From: Amphiura filiformis
Lineage: Eukaryota > Echinodermata > Ophiuroidea > Amphilepidida > Amphiuridae
NCBI RefSeq assembly: GCF_039555335.1
Contig: NC_092642.1
Coordinates: forward strand, 13,216,243 to 13,280,242
Reading direction: 5' to 3'
Length of the DNA: 64,000 nucleotides
Every line of letters begins with the position of its first letter. The stretch's first letter is position 1. This document shows positions 1 to 11,932 of the stretch, in pieces. The notes under the pieces were generated by a model, which was given only the letters and a program-made list of their open reading frames with translations, searched no databases and had not been told where the DNA came from. Position numbers and translations under genes: made by a program.

Positions 1-560
1 ATCTTGTAAGCACTGCACTCATCATAGTGATATTCGATATTCTTAACAAGGATCATAGCCTTCAGCAATGTCAAACATTTAAGTTTAAGGGTAATGCAGT
101 AATGTTAACGCTAAAAAATTACAAATGACGATTTTACATAAATCATTTTCTTTTTATTCACCACCCACAAAAGACACGGTGAAAATAAAGCATCTAGGGT
201 AAAAAATGTATGTTTTCCTCATTCACGTAATTTGATTGGTTTTCAGCTATTATGCCCCGATAGTGGCTTATCATATGTGTGGTGTGATCAAACAAAATCA
301 GTCAGGCATATTCAATTTCCAGATTTCTACATAAATTTATAAAGTATGTGCAAAGCTACATTGTGCAGAAAACCCCATGGAAAGTGAACATGAACAGTTG
401 AAGTGTTACCAAAACAATATGCAACAAAATAAAGTATTTCCCTTATTTTTGCTGTATCTGAAAATCAATATTTCCGACTTCCGACTGATTTTGCTTGATC
501 ACATCACATCACGGCGGCAAGCTTGTTGATCATCATTGATCTCGCGATACTCTATTTGTC
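1..560. other. AT-rich intergenic sequence, no gene seen
   Basis: No open frame with recognisable protein similarity and no RNA gene could be seen on either strand. The stretch is AT-rich with ordinary short A/T runs. Confidence 0.5.
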
Positions 561-600
561 AAATATACACTCCTCAAAAAAATGAAAGGATCAGTTGAAT
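561..600 (+). repeat. Possible single mariner-type terminal repeat
   Basis: The string TACACTCCTCAAAAAAATG resembles the terminal inverted repeats of Tc1/mariner elements (ACACTxCTCAAAAA type). A related end bounds the element at 19411-19652. I did not find the matching second end nearby, so this is either a solo end or chance. The LINE remnant that follows begins about 170 bases downstream. Confidence 0.3.
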
Positions 601-734
601 GTAATCAGCATTTTTGAAAACATTGGATATGATGATGATATTATTGATAATTGTGCTTGATCTTTCATTATATCACTTGCTCCCTAAGCTGCAGACACTC
701 ATTACAAATATCCGCTATCACCCACATCGTGAGG

Positions 735-1160
735 GGGAGGGAGGAAAATGGAGGCCAAATTTTCGATTTTGAAGCCATTTTTCAAACGTCACCACGGTCA
801 AGGTCTAGTCACATCAAGCGTGTGGATCGGATCCCAAATGAAACCATCTACAATCTGACCAACACCACTCCACTGGTTGCCAGCATCAAGATTCATCAAC
901 TCACATTTCTCGGCCATATACTGCGTCTTGAAGATAACGAGCCTGTGAAAGAATATGCCCTTTATATTCCACCACATAGGAAGAGGAAACCGGGACGGCC
1001 ACGGACACTGTACTTACAGTATGTACAGCACCTCCTGGGAGATACTGAAGGGATGTTGCAGCCAAACAAAATTGTTTCGCTTGCCCAAGATCGCAACAGT
1101 TGGAGAAAGCTTGTAGTCGCCTGCTCCGCAGCCGACTGATGATGATGATGATGATGACGT
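735..1160 (+). pseudogene. 5'-truncated LINE remnant, reverse-transcriptase C-terminal domain
   Basis: An open frame ending in TGA at 1137-1139 encodes the C-terminal part of a non-LTR retrotransposon polyprotein. Visible blocks are TFLGHILRLEDNEPVKEYALY, a basic proline-rich KRKPGRPRTLYLQYVQ segment, and the terminal SLAQDRNSWRKLVVACSAAD. The first two-thirds of the polyprotein (endonuclease, RT fingers and palm) is absent, which is typical of 5' truncation during target-primed reverse transcription. The stop codon runs straight into a short (TGA)n tract at 1136-1157, as expected for a LINE 3' tail. The frame upstream of about 770 is degenerate. It belongs to the same broad type of LINE tail as 10466-11698 (GHxxR ... 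DRxxWxxxV), but is not an obvious copy of it. Assignment to a LINE is firm. The clade is not assigned. Confidence 0.85.
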
Positions 1161-3632
1161 TTTCTATATCTGATCAGTATCTGCCCACGTTTGTTGTGTA
1201 ACTCAAACAAAAGATACCGTACGAAACCACAAATGCTAGCAGTTTTAGTATCGTTAGTTCTCAATAAACTTGTAAACTCATTAATAAATCAATAAGTACA
1301 ATTAATAATGGTAATTCAACAATACCTTTGACTGGACGATAGGCATGAAAAATGTTGGGTTAGCATGCAATTGAAGACCGCAGTGGATAATGTTTTTTTC
1401 TCCGATATGACCCCGCAGAATTAGGGGTCACATGAGGGGTCAACTGGGGTCAAAAATTTAAATTGGTCTGATCACTATCAAATTAGTGTCAAATTGCTCG
1501 GTCACAAGGATTACAAAAATATATGGTTTGTCATATCTACAACATTTAGTAGGGAGGAATAAGCTCAAGGTCAACCAAAGGTCAAACGAGGTCAAATTTT
1601 AAGCAACATCCGATTTACACAAATGATACATCAATTTCCTCTCGATATGGGCATTCCAAAAATATATACTTCTAACTTATATTGTCATTTAATTTTTTAC
1701 AAAATGCATTTGTTTCCAGCTGACCAATGATTGTAGTAAAAAAAAGTACAAGATATCGATTATTGATTATAGAAAATCAATAAGTGAAAATGTGTTAATT
1801 TATAGCTTTAAAAAAAATAATAGTGAATATAAAATTACTCCTGCAAGTGTTACTACAAAATAATAAAGTTTATGATCAGCAGATCTATTTCAAACCCCCA
1901 TTTTCTCAGAACTAGTATTTTGGCACTTCTTCCACTACAGTCTTCAATTGATTTACACAACAAAATATTTGAACCGACCCAATATATTTCTAGGGAAACT
2001 TGAATATGGAAAACTAAAATGTTGATGTTTTTGAATATGATCAAAACTTTGGACCCGCGTGTAAGGGGATAAAATACGTGCTGCTCCTGGCTAATTTTGG
2101 TGTGAGGATAGCTGAAAATGTTATGAATAACAGCAGTAGGGAAAATCTTTAGTATAGAAAGGGAGAAAATGATGCGTCTGGCACATTTACCTATCTCAAG
2201 GGCCATTATGAATTCAATAGTTTCCGTCTTGTCTGACATTGATAGGGGATGTGAGTGCTAGACAACATTGTATTAATCGATATGTTTAGCTTAGGACGTT
2301 TAAACGTGTGAATTGTGTAATTATTGATAATCTAACCAATGATTTCTTCTGCTTAAGTTTATGCCTTTCAACTTTAAAGGTAATTTGTCAGAATGTTTAA
2401 GTATAGACCACTTAATCGCGTGTGCTTTTAGGAAGAAAAAGTTTATTAATTTTGTCCTTCTTTTAATACTTACTATGCGAAGGTGATTTTTCAAACAACC
2501 AGGTAATGGGCATTATGAATCTTTTTGAAACTGACAGCGATTTACATACATGTAAATACACATGTACGTATGTCTATATTTATATGGGGCCGACGGCTTA
2601 ATGTCCTATCCAAAGGACCTGCTACTCTCGTGGTTTTTTATCGTCTGTAAATATATAAATAACATCATGGAAAAAAAAACACCAAAAACCAAAAAATCGG
2701 ATAGACATATATATATACATTTTTACTCTTGTGCCGTGGTAAAATGCGAAAGGCTTAATTGAACGGCCATAATTGCTTTATAACATTGCATGTGTAAAAG
2801 CAATTAACGCATTGGATGATCGCTTCCTCTGAAAATGATCCGAGAGCAACATGAGAAGGTGTAGACTATACCTTGAGCACAGGGATAGTCTTAAATTCTG
2901 ATTTCCCCCTATGGGCCACCCAATACGCACTGCGTAGTTGGACTAAAACTGATCAGTAAGACTTTCACTTCCACATCTTTTTACATACAGATACTTTGAG
3001 CACTATAGCTGCATACGATGAATAAATGTAGAGTTTATGTAACAAAATAACTTAATTGAAACCCACACCTTAACAAATACTTGCACAACCATTACCAGGG
3101 CTAAAAACAGCAGTCATTGAACTCTTAAAGAGATTTTGGTATGATAAGGCATGTTGCATAAAAAGTAATCAATAATTCGATGGGAAGGAACCCAAAGTTC
3201 CTCCTCTATACCTACATTAGATTTTACGGCTTAACAGATTTTTGAACCCAAATAGTAAAGATACCGTTTTTTCTGCGTTTTGTAAGGATAGAATACCAAA
3301 GTGGTTGAGGTATGCGTTATATGTGAAACAAAATACCTTTGTTGAGCCTTAATGAACTCACCCACTGGATCTAAAGAATGGGGAATACAGTATTCAAGTT
3401 GAACAGAGTTCATTTACAAATGTATTAAACAAATTACAATGACAATGACTTTAACCTGACCTTTATAACTAGCGTAGGTACGACTAACTGGCTTCTGGTA
3501 ATAATTGAGTATCAATATCACAATTCTTTTAAAACATAATAATGAAAGAAAAGGTTATGCTCTCAATGTCGAGTTCTGCTTTTCAACTTGAGGCCGTTCA
3601 TATACTTGTGGTGGTTAGCTTAAAGAGGGTCA
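1161..3632. other. No gene seen; GGTCA-rich stretch at 1400-1620
   Basis: No convincing coding sequence. The longest minus-strand frame (1853-2239) has no recognisable domain and biased hydrophobic composition, and I treat it as chance. Between about 1400 and 1620 the sequence is rich in GGTCA half-sites (GGGGTCACATGAGGGGTCA, CAAGGTCAACCAAAGGTCA). It resembles, but is not clearly homologous to, the repeat at 24940-25925. Confidence 0.45.
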
Positions 3633-3744
3633 TTAAGGGTAGACAGGGTATTGTTGGTCGAAGCAAAAAAAAAAAACGATTTTCATTAGATATTGAAAAA
3701 TAACACTTTGATGTAATGATGTATATCCATACGTAGCGTTATCA

Positions 3745-3938
3745 ATAGAAAGCAAAATCATATTTCTTCGCTACTCAAATTTGGTACACTCACCGGAGCG
3801 CTTTCACCGGGACAACAATCTTCAGCATCAGCATGTTCAGAGCAATAACATCCGCTAAAGACGCCGGTTGACCCGGTGAAAGCGCTCCTGGGAGTGTACC
3901 AAATCTGAGTAGCGTAGAAATATAATTTTGCTTTCTAT
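3745..3938. mobile_element. Small foldback element (about 75-bp inverted arms)
   Basis: The left arm (about 3745-3815) and right arm (about 3862-3938) are inverted copies sharing ATAGAAAGCAAAAT, CGCTACTCA, TTTGGTACACTC and GGAGCGCTTTCACCGGG. The central loop is about 45 nt. There is no coding capacity, so this is a miniature inverted-repeat element or hairpin. It lies within the insertion that splits the left arm of the larger 3633-7583 element, so it arrived later or with that insertion. Confidence 0.8.
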
Positions 3939-5069
3939 ACACACAAATCATATACATGTACAGTAACCCAAAGAATTAAGGTACAAGTTTATATGTTCAC
4001 CCCTGTATATCCTAAATGAAGACAGGTATATTATAATTGTTCAAGAAATAAAGACACAAAGATCCAAAAAGCCAAGGAAGCGCCATAGCATGCCCTATTG
4101 ATTTGTACACAAAGCGTTCGCGAACAAGATCACTGGCGCCGTGCTTTCATTGATAAGCACATTGGAATTAGCGCCGTGCTTTCATTGGTTAGAACACAAA
4201 AGTGCAACTTTTGATTTCGTTTCTTCATTATAGGTTTAAAATAACCGTTTCTTTAATTCTCAACAATTTTAACAAATAACAAATAATGTCTTAAATCAGC
4301 GCTAAAGAGTACATGTATTGGCTTCTTTAATGCTTTGAAGTTTGCATTAAACCATTTGATTTGGTGTTTTTATGCGCCATCAAGGTCCCAACCTTTTTCC
4401 CGGGACCTTTTTTCATGTTTTTTGTGATGTAACCATTTGCTACTTCCAAAAAATGCAAAATGCAGGTTGGGATGACGATGGCGCAAGATGTTATGCCCCT
4501 CCAAAGTTTGTCATTTGTAAACGAGGCTCAGAGAGGCTGAAATTTTAAGATTATTTCAGTCGAACGAGGGCGCTGTGCATGTTCATATTGTACATAATAT
4601 GGTGTTAATATGTACCAATATAATTTTTTAGAGAACATTTATTTTTTTGTATCACATCCCCGCTTATTTGGGTACATAATATTAGACTGGCTCTTAATGA
4701 GTTATGTACGTTTTACAAAAGTGTTGTTGTTTCAACCCTCTTTACATGATTCAAGAACCACAGGACCTACAAAAGTATATCTGTAATTTTTGGATTCTTC
4801 TACACGCTCGCTATAAAATGATCAATGCAATTTTTGCCAAAGCTCACTACCAATTCGCAACATACTGTGAACTACAAAATCGCAACAGTTTAAAATAGTT
4901 GCAAAACCTTAACAATGTGTACATCATACGAAGGGCGGTGAAAAGTTCGTAGAACAAGGTATGCTACTTTTACCGCACGTTAATGAATTTGGTCTTGTGA
5001 TGGAAACTTGTTCCTTCAAAACATTCGATTTTTGCATCACTGTATATAGGTAAGACACCCTGCAGACGA

Positions 5070-6146
5070 AGCCTACCTACTTGAATTCACGGGTACTACT
5101 AGAAGTGAACACATGGTCATCATGGACTTTGCTCCCGGCGGAAACTTAACAATGTACAGTTGCTGTAGCGGGTGATGAAGTCCTTGATATTGAACAGCAA
5201 CGAAATGGTCCTTGGAGTTCAAGGATGGAATGAGAATGAAGATCATCCAAGATCCAAAAGACTTGCTGATGTTACCACTAAAGATATGCGTGCTGATACA
5301 CTGGCATTGATAATGAATAAATAACCAAGCAAGAAAGATGAGATAGCCACAAAAAATAAAAACCCTGATGAAAGTGTTTTCAACATCAATCCATTAACAT
5401 CTGGATATTCCAGGGTGTCTGAGGTTCCAGAATCGTCAAGCAAACATATGTAATCAGGTCCCCACCTCCTATACACTCGAGGACCGAGACACGTTTAATC
5501 TATATTTGGTCAAAGGTGATAATACATTAATCAATCGAATTATGAGCCCATTCAGTGGAAGCACCTGAATCCCCAACCCCTACGAAGATCATCACTCGGT
5601 TTCCATGGGTCGTGGTCTTCATCACTGTTTTCTGAGATTCAGGGAGAGTCTTGATGACAAATCATTTGCCAAATGAAAGTACAATTATAAGCATATATCA
5701 TTCAATTTCAAAATTTTGGTGGTAGGAAAGTGAAGAAGGTTGGTGGTAGGAATGGATCTGTTCTCGGATTGTGTGCTGTACACTATTCTCGGGTTGTCAA
5801 GTTGCCATTCACGGCAGAGGGTCCGATAGCTAAAGCAACCACACTGTGGTCCAGTTATGGCCTCCAGTTAGTGAAACCTATTAAGAATTTTAGGACCTAC
5901 CTTCATAATATCAGGTTTGCTGGTGATCATTGCTGGTGAGACTTCACTGAAGAGTGGTTCATGGAGCAAGTCTACGACTTCCATTTTGTTGACATAGAAG
6001 GTAATCTTGAGGTTTCAAGAAAAGTTGAGACGGGTGCATTCAGGTATGCAATGACCATGTTCAAGAGTAAGATAGAAAGATTTTGGCTTATACTCTTGTT
6101 GTACCTTGTTCTACGAACCTATTGGCCGCCCCTTTTATCTCATTAA
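5070..6146 (+). pseudogene. Decayed coding region of unknown family
   Basis: Several stretches on the plus strand look like former protein-coding sequence broken by stops and shifts of frame. They are PADEAYLLEFTGTTRSEHM (from about 5060), a segment containing RSKRLADVTTKDMRADTLAL (about 5250), a serine-rich segment with NINPLTSGYSRVSEVPESSS (about 5385), then an open stretch at 5730-5939 (GSVLGLCAVHYSRVVKLPF) followed by TGA and a continuing frame at 5961-6146 (YDFHFVDIEGNLEVSRKVET). I recognise no domain. The position between inverted arms suggests the remnant of a transposon-encoded protein, but a processed pseudogene is possible. At least four stops or frame changes make a functional product unlikely. 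Confidence 0.45.
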
Positions 6147-6149
6147 AAG

Positions 6150-7216
6150 TTCAGATTATGGTGCATAACGTGGTATTTCTCTGCACCGTCACTGCATGGT
6201 TTAAACACTGGATACAGGACAACTAATTATGGATAATTGTGTCTGACCCTCTGTGGGTTATATTGAATATATTGGACTAATTTAACCATGATAGCAAAGT
6301 GTTTTAATTGAGAATATATCTTGTATAATATTTTTATATACAGTAGAGGTATAGTATTTTGTTAGCATAGGGGTTTCTACAAGCATTGTTTTTTTTTAGC
6401 TGCAACACGCACATAATATTCAAAAATGTTATTGGAAAGAATAGTTAAGTCATGCAAAACCTTTTGTGTATTTAAACTCTCTTCCAATAGTTAGTTCGAT
6501 TTTCTAATTGAAATATTTTAATATATTAAATATTATTTTAAACATAAAAGTTTAAACCTCAACATACCGCAAGAGAAAAAATAAAATCGCTGTGCCCCAA
6601 GATACCTGTTTCCCTTACCTACGAAGTGTAACCACCCACACTACCCCGGCTAAACTGAATGTAAAGAATGTAGGTACGATTAACATAATCCATTTGAGAG
6701 CTATTTGAGCGTTTTAAGTGCACCGGAATCTGTAGGTATTCCCTTAGTAAGACGAGGGATAATATACAGTCAAACTTCGGGCATGGCAAAGTTACAACGA
6801 CCTTTTTTGCATTTTTCTTATTGAGCTAAACACGTACCACATGATCTAATTTCACGAGCAGAAATTGCAACACCTCTATAGGAATTTAGTGCAGAGTGTC
6901 ACAAACACCAAATTAAGTGTTATAGGATATATCTATTAGATTCAGGTCACAAACAAACCGTTGATGAGATAGAAACCTAATGCCGGATATTAAGAAGCAG
7001 ATAAAAATATATTTTTTTCTCAAGTCTATTTCTGTCTTGTTGTACCTTTTCCAATTTAAATCGCTCTGATTGGATCGAGGAGCTTTAGCAAAAACCAAAC
7101 GGAACCAGTGGATTTGTCAGTGATCAACACAAGCATAATAAACACCAATCCCTTGTTACCTTGTCGTCGTGCAAACTCTGAATGACCGTTACCTATATTG
7201 TCAATTATTTCAGTGT
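6150..7216. other. Interior of the 3.6-7.6 kb element, nothing coding
   Basis: AT-rich sequence between the decayed reading frame and the right inverted arm. No motif, RNA gene or reading frame of interest was seen. Confidence 0.45.
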
Positions 7217-7584
7217 ATGGCCTTAAGGTATTTTAAACTGTTGTGATTTGGTAGTTCACAGCATCGTACGAATGGTAGTGAGCTTTGGCAAAAATTGCAT
7301 TGCTCAATTCATAGCGATTGTGTAGAAGAATTAAAATATCACAGATTACTTTTATAGGTGCTGCGGTTCTTGAGTTGTGTTGTAAAGAGGGCTGAAACAA
7401 CAACACTTTTGTAAAACGTACATAACTCATTAAAAACAATAAATCAAATTAAAGTTTGCAAAGATTTGTAGAATGAACTTTTGCAAAACATCAAGGTGTT
7501 ATTTTTCAATAATATATTGATCTAGATAATGAAAATCGATTTTTTAGGTTGCTTCGACCAACAATACCTCGTCTACCCTTAAAG

Positions 7585-7812
7585 GACGAATGTACACAGT
7601 TAAAAGGGCATTTCGCGATCCACAGCATCGTGCTCCCGCTTTTCTCAAAAAAGTTGAGCTTTTGATACCACTTGAAACCTTGGACCGCATAATGTTTATG
7701 TACCAAAAAATTCTTGCAGATTAGTTCATTTAGCAAATATATTGTTAAATTCGCAAACGCAAAATCGGAATCAAATGAAAGAAAGGGTGCTAAGAACACA
7801 AAATACTCCTTT
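7585..7812 (+). repeat. Dispersed repeat, copy 1 (partner at 14305-14665)
   Basis: The run TTAAAAGGGCATTTCGCGATCC, TTTTCTCAAAAAAGTTGAG, CATAATGTTTAT, TTCTTGCAGATTA and CGCAAACGCAAAATCGGAATC is repeated in the same order at 14305-14665. It abuts the right arm of the 3633-7583 element. It has no coding content, and the open frames crossing it have no recognisable product. Confidence 0.75.
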
Positions 7813-8146
7813 AATGGGCAATTCATATTTGCAATTCTCGCTATTGACAATAAGGGCGCCGCCAGCGGTTTGCGATGTAATCGTGATGTATCATGGGAAA
7901 AGGTCGACATCCAAGTCCGCGCAATACGAATATTACCATGCTATTACATAGGAACACGTGACAATATTTTTTTAGTTTGTCAAAATAAAGGTGTTACACG
8001 CGAATCGATACTCAATAATACTTAATAATGTGATTTGAAATGTGCACAATTAATTTTTTCTCTATAGATTTGCGTGTAATACCGTTATATTGACAAACTA
8101 AAAAATAAGTGTATAGTTATCAATTTGAATTACAAGCTCTACCAAA
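7813..8146. other. No gene seen
   Basis: Short AT-rich interval between a dispersed repeat and the TA-flanked element at 8147. A pair of TGTCAA / TTGACA-type inverted fragments near 7975-8100 (TTAGTTTGTCAA and TTGACAAACTAA) gives a weak hairpin of about 125 nt, with the arms also sharing a TACACGC / GCGTGTAATA sequence. Confidence 0.4.
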
Positions 8147-9160
8147 TACAGGGTGTCCCAGAATGATTTATACCGAAGAAAGATGGAATTTTTTAGTTTA
8201 GGTATGAACGGCATTTCTATTGGTCATACTGTTTTGCATTGTAAGTTCTACATATATTTAGCTTTCTTAGATTTTTTAGAATTTAAAAATTGGACGTTTC
8301 TAGTAGAAGTTAGAGAGGATTGCGTAAAAATGGTGATATCCAAGTTTTGACAAAGCAACCTATTTTGAAAATCTGTAAAAGTTATTTGGAAAATGTTATG
8401 CAGTATATTTGTTGTGTCCTGTTCTTACTTCTACTAAATAGTCAATCCTTGTATGGAATAAAGGATTTGCTATGCTTGAGTGACCTTAAACTATTCTTTC
8501 TTTGGCGGCAGTTTTGAAGCCAATTATTGCGGTGTGTGAGTTTCATCATTTGAAATGCCGGCAGAGATGGAGTTTTCATAAAAGCATAGAGAAGGTTCGT
8601 CCTTAGTGTCAAAGCATGCATTTATGTCCACAGTATATTGGCAAACCCACAGCTATGTGACGAAGAAGATAACATTTTACTGCGGAGGATGCTTGAGGAA
8701 GTTATATCCTCTATAATAATGACAATTTGGGTAAAAATTGTGGTAAAAATCACATAAAAAGTATGTTTTTCAACCTAAATGTCTGATGTCATAGTGAAAT
8801 ATTTCACGTAATTCCATATCAAGAATTATTTAGCATTGTAAGCTCTATATCTGTGCCAAATTTGGTGTATTTCCTGTAAAAGAATGTAGGATTTCTCTAA
8901 TATATTGCACAGTGCGGCTGGACGATGGTGATAAAAGATCCACACCTTTGCACTGTAAATTACACACATGCCGTTGTTGTCCATTTTCAGTAATAGCAAT
9001 GTCACGCGAAAACGAATCAAGCTATTTCCATGAAAGTCATAGAATTAGTAGGAGACATGTGTGGCATTGTATTGCACTTATTAAGATTAGATACACTGTT
9101 GACTATATATTTTTGATATTTTGTTCAAACACGGTATAAATCATTCTGGGACACCTTGTA
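8147..9160. mobile_element. TA-flanked element with ACAGGGTGTCCCA ends, about 1.0 kb
   Basis: The left end CAGGGTGTCCCAGAATGAT and the right end, read on the minus strand, CAAGGTGTCCCAGAATGAT match over about 27 bp with one difference. They are bounded by TA on each side, as for Tc1/mariner-type insertion. The element at 32831-33863 has the same ACAGGGTGTCCCA start and similar size. No transposase motif (such as DLNPIEHLW) was visible inside, so this is probably a non-autonomous or decayed copy. Confidence 0.8.
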
Positions 9161-9204
9161 TGGTATCGAGCACTGTTCCCGTGTTGATGATATACATTAC
9201 ATAT

Positions 9205-9480
<276 letters not shown>

Positions 9481-9484
9481 ATAT

Positions 9485-10440
9485 CATGCAGCACCACACA
9501 CTCTACTTTTATTGCCATACATTCATAATTTTCTACTGCAATTCTTATACCAATCTCATTACTTAAAAACACCCGCGTATATTCAAAGGAATGTTTGTAT
9601 TTTAGTTCGTTACTCCAGTGGGCTAGTACCATACGACGTCTTGCAAAAGCTGGAAATTGGACTGATGTACTTTATATAGATTGTCAACTGCTGCAATAAA
9701 ATTGATGTTAGTGCTGTCACACTTGTCTTTACCAGCTCTTAGTGTGTTGAGTTGGGGGACCGTTTTTATGGTCACTATGAGTTTGCTTTAAATAAAACCA
9801 CGTGATTCGTGCTTGATAATTATTTTTCTTACATATAAGGAATAATGTTGTGATTGCCGGAGACATGATAATTGCCTTTAAAACGGTTAATCCGTGACCA
9901 TATTGACCATAATAATGTAGTCATCAGGTCTACGTTTTCGTGAAGAAGAAGCAGCATGTCGGACAAGGAATACGGATACTCGTAAACCATATTCAAACAC
10001 ATTGACTATTATGAAATAGCGTACAAAATAAAAGTTGTTGAACTCTGAAAACGCTATATCTGTTTCTGTCAATAAAATCTAAACGTCTAGTCCAGTGTAA
10101 TTTGTTTCACAATTCAACTTAACACGAGACATATGATATGGCTAAAGGATGAACTACTGCTACTAGTATCTGGAGCATAAAAGGTTACTCGTTGTGTTGC
10201 AGGATGTGTCAAGGTTATACAATATCGAACGTAGTATCGGTCCCAGCCAGCTTGTACTCCTTCGCCACTAAACAAACAAGCAAAAAGCTCGAACTAACGA
10301 TCGCTGATTTATTTATGAATTTCCATGTAAAAATATTTTCAATTGAGCGGGTTTTTGTTTCTGAGAAATGCAGCAATTGATTGGCCAAAAACAAATCGTG
10401 CTTTCCTCGATGTAAACTTGTATAGAAAACAAGCTCTACG
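9485..10440. other. No gene seen
   Basis: AT-rich sequence between the microsatellite and the 3' end of the minus-strand LINE. No reading frame with recognisable features. The boundary of the LINE 3' UTR within this stretch cannot be set by eye. Confidence 0.4.
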
Positions 10441-10465
10441 AAATGACTTGAGTTTAACAATCTAT

Positions 10466-11698
10466 CTATCTTGCGGACGCATCCGAGAAAGAGTTTACGA
10501 TTCTTTTCCAGGAATCTCTATCAGCCATCAGATTTGGGAGGTCATTAATTTCTTGATTGACGTCCCTTGCCACACAGTCGATGTAGTTGAATGGTCTTCT
10601 TCCTCTACATGTTCGTGGAAGCCTCATACAGATGACATCTGAAATTATTTGGTCTTTTGCACGGTAGCAGTGGCCTGCAAATCTGGCTCGCCGTTGAGCA
10701 ACGATGGAGGACACCTGTGGAACACCATCATAGATCTCTGCTTTGGTTTTATGTTCACGCCAGGATATATTTCGAACCCTCATCAACAGCCGGGTGTAGG
10801 TACCATCAAGACGGTCCTGAAGATCTTTCTTCATTGTCCAGGTCTCACTTCCATATAAGAGGATACTCTCTATGCAGGCTCTAAAGAAGGCAAGCTTGGT
10901 ATTTCTTGATATGTTGGACTGCCAGATGGTGTGCAGTTTGTTGCAAGCTTTCCATGCTTGAGCTTTGCGAGTCAGAAAGTCTTTCTTGCTGTCGGCAACA
11001 AATGAACCAAGATATTTAAAGTCCGACACCTCCTTGAGTTGTGTGCCATCCCGAGAAAGGATTGGAGTTGGGTTCTTATCTCCATTAATACACATATATT
11101 CTGTCTTCTTGGAATTGAGAAAGAGGCCAACTTTGGCGGAAGCATCTTCTAAAGATGACAGAAGATCTTGGGCATCTTGTGATAACTTAGCTGTTAAAGC
11201 GATGTCGTCTGCGTAGTCAAGATCGGTTAAATACTTGTTCTTCTCTCTGCTCGTCTTATTGGGCATGATGTCAATCCCTTTGGACTTGTCAGTGTCTATC
11301 GACTGTCTGAGGAGATAGTCTACCACTATCACAAAAAGGTAAGGGGCCAAGGTGTCGCCCTGCAGGATTCCAGCAGTAGAGAGAAACTCTTCAGTTGGTC
11401 CATCACCTGTTTGTACAAAACTTGAAGGATTATCATACATTATTGCAATAGCATTCACAATCTCCTGAGGGATCCCATAATTACGAAGAATATGCAGCAT
11501 GGCCTTCCGGTTAACACTGTCGAAAGCTTTTGAGAAGTCAACAAACACAATATATGCCTGCTTCTTTGAGATTTTAAGCTCTTCTATTATCCTTCTAAGG
11601 GCTAGAATCTGTGGTGTGGTTGATCTACCCTTGCGAAAACCATTTTGGTTACGTCTGAGAATAGGATCTAGATGAGGAGAAATCCTGTTGAGCAGCAT
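10466..11698 (-). pseudogene. LINE reverse transcriptase, palm to C-terminus
   Basis: The 410-residue open frame contains the ordered RT motifs: NGFRKGRSTTPQILALR (finger), IVFVDFSKAFDSVN (motif A with catalytic Asp), GILQGDTLAPYLFVIVVDY (motif B), LDYADDIAL (motif C with the two catalytic Asp), LNSKKTEYM and FKYLGS (thumb side). It ends in a C-terminal segment with QRRARFAGHCYRA and DRDSWKRIVN. RT motifs 0-2 continue into 11699-11932 in shifted frames (TPGPDTIPAMFWKN, IIPLPKKG, DLSQPSNYRGITLS), so the true protein began in the endonuclease ORF upstream. The catalytic residues are intact, but the upstream frameshifts disconnect this part. Its tail resembles in type the LINE remnant at 735-1139. 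Confidence 0.93.
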
Positions 11699-11932
11699 AG
11701 TGTTATACAGCTTGGCAGCAAGTGCTGACAGTGTGATACCTCTATAATTTGATGGTTGTGAAAGATCCCTTTCTTCGGGAGAGGTATAATTGTGGATCTT
11801 GACAAGGCTTTTGGCTTATTTCCTTCATGGTTTCATTACAGAAATCAAGCAGTTGCTGATGGAAGAGTGGGTTTTTCCAAAACATGGCTGGTATGGTGTC
11901 AGGACCAGGTGTTTTTGACTTGCTGAGCTTGC
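11699..11932 (-). pseudogene. Frameshifted linker between LINE endonuclease and RT
   Basis: On the minus strand this segment encodes, in alternating frames, SKSKTPGPDTIPAMFWKNP, LFHQQLLDFCNETMKE, LSRSTIIPLPKKG and DLSQPSNYRGITLSALAAK. These are conserved entry blocks of LINE reverse transcriptases. At least two single-base frame changes occur here, one of them in the KKG|DLS block, where a single G seems to be missing. They add to the change of frame at about 11933. Confidence 0.85.

Larger units (their letters stand above)
3633..7583. mobile_element. Composite element with inverted arms and a decayed coding core
   Basis: The sequence starting TTAAGGGTAGACAGGGTATTG at 3633 is found inverted at 7497-7583 (AAGGGTAGACGAGGTATTG on the minus strand). 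Further inside, 4693-4900 (+) matches 7225-7440 (-), including GAGTTATGTACGTTTTACAA and CAATTTTTGCCAAAGCTCAC. The arms total about 300-370 bp. The left arm is split at about 3714-4690 by roughly 980 bp of unrelated sequence that contains its own hairpin element (3745-3938). The space between the arms holds a decayed reading frame (5070-6146). The layout suggests an old DNA transposon with its internal gene. An alternative is two independent insertions of one repeat in opposite orientation. No clear target-site duplication was found. Confidence 0.6.

Noticed and set aside
1853-2239. 128-residue minus-strand frame
   Set aside because: No domain, AT-driven composition, no splice or promoter support, so judged chance.
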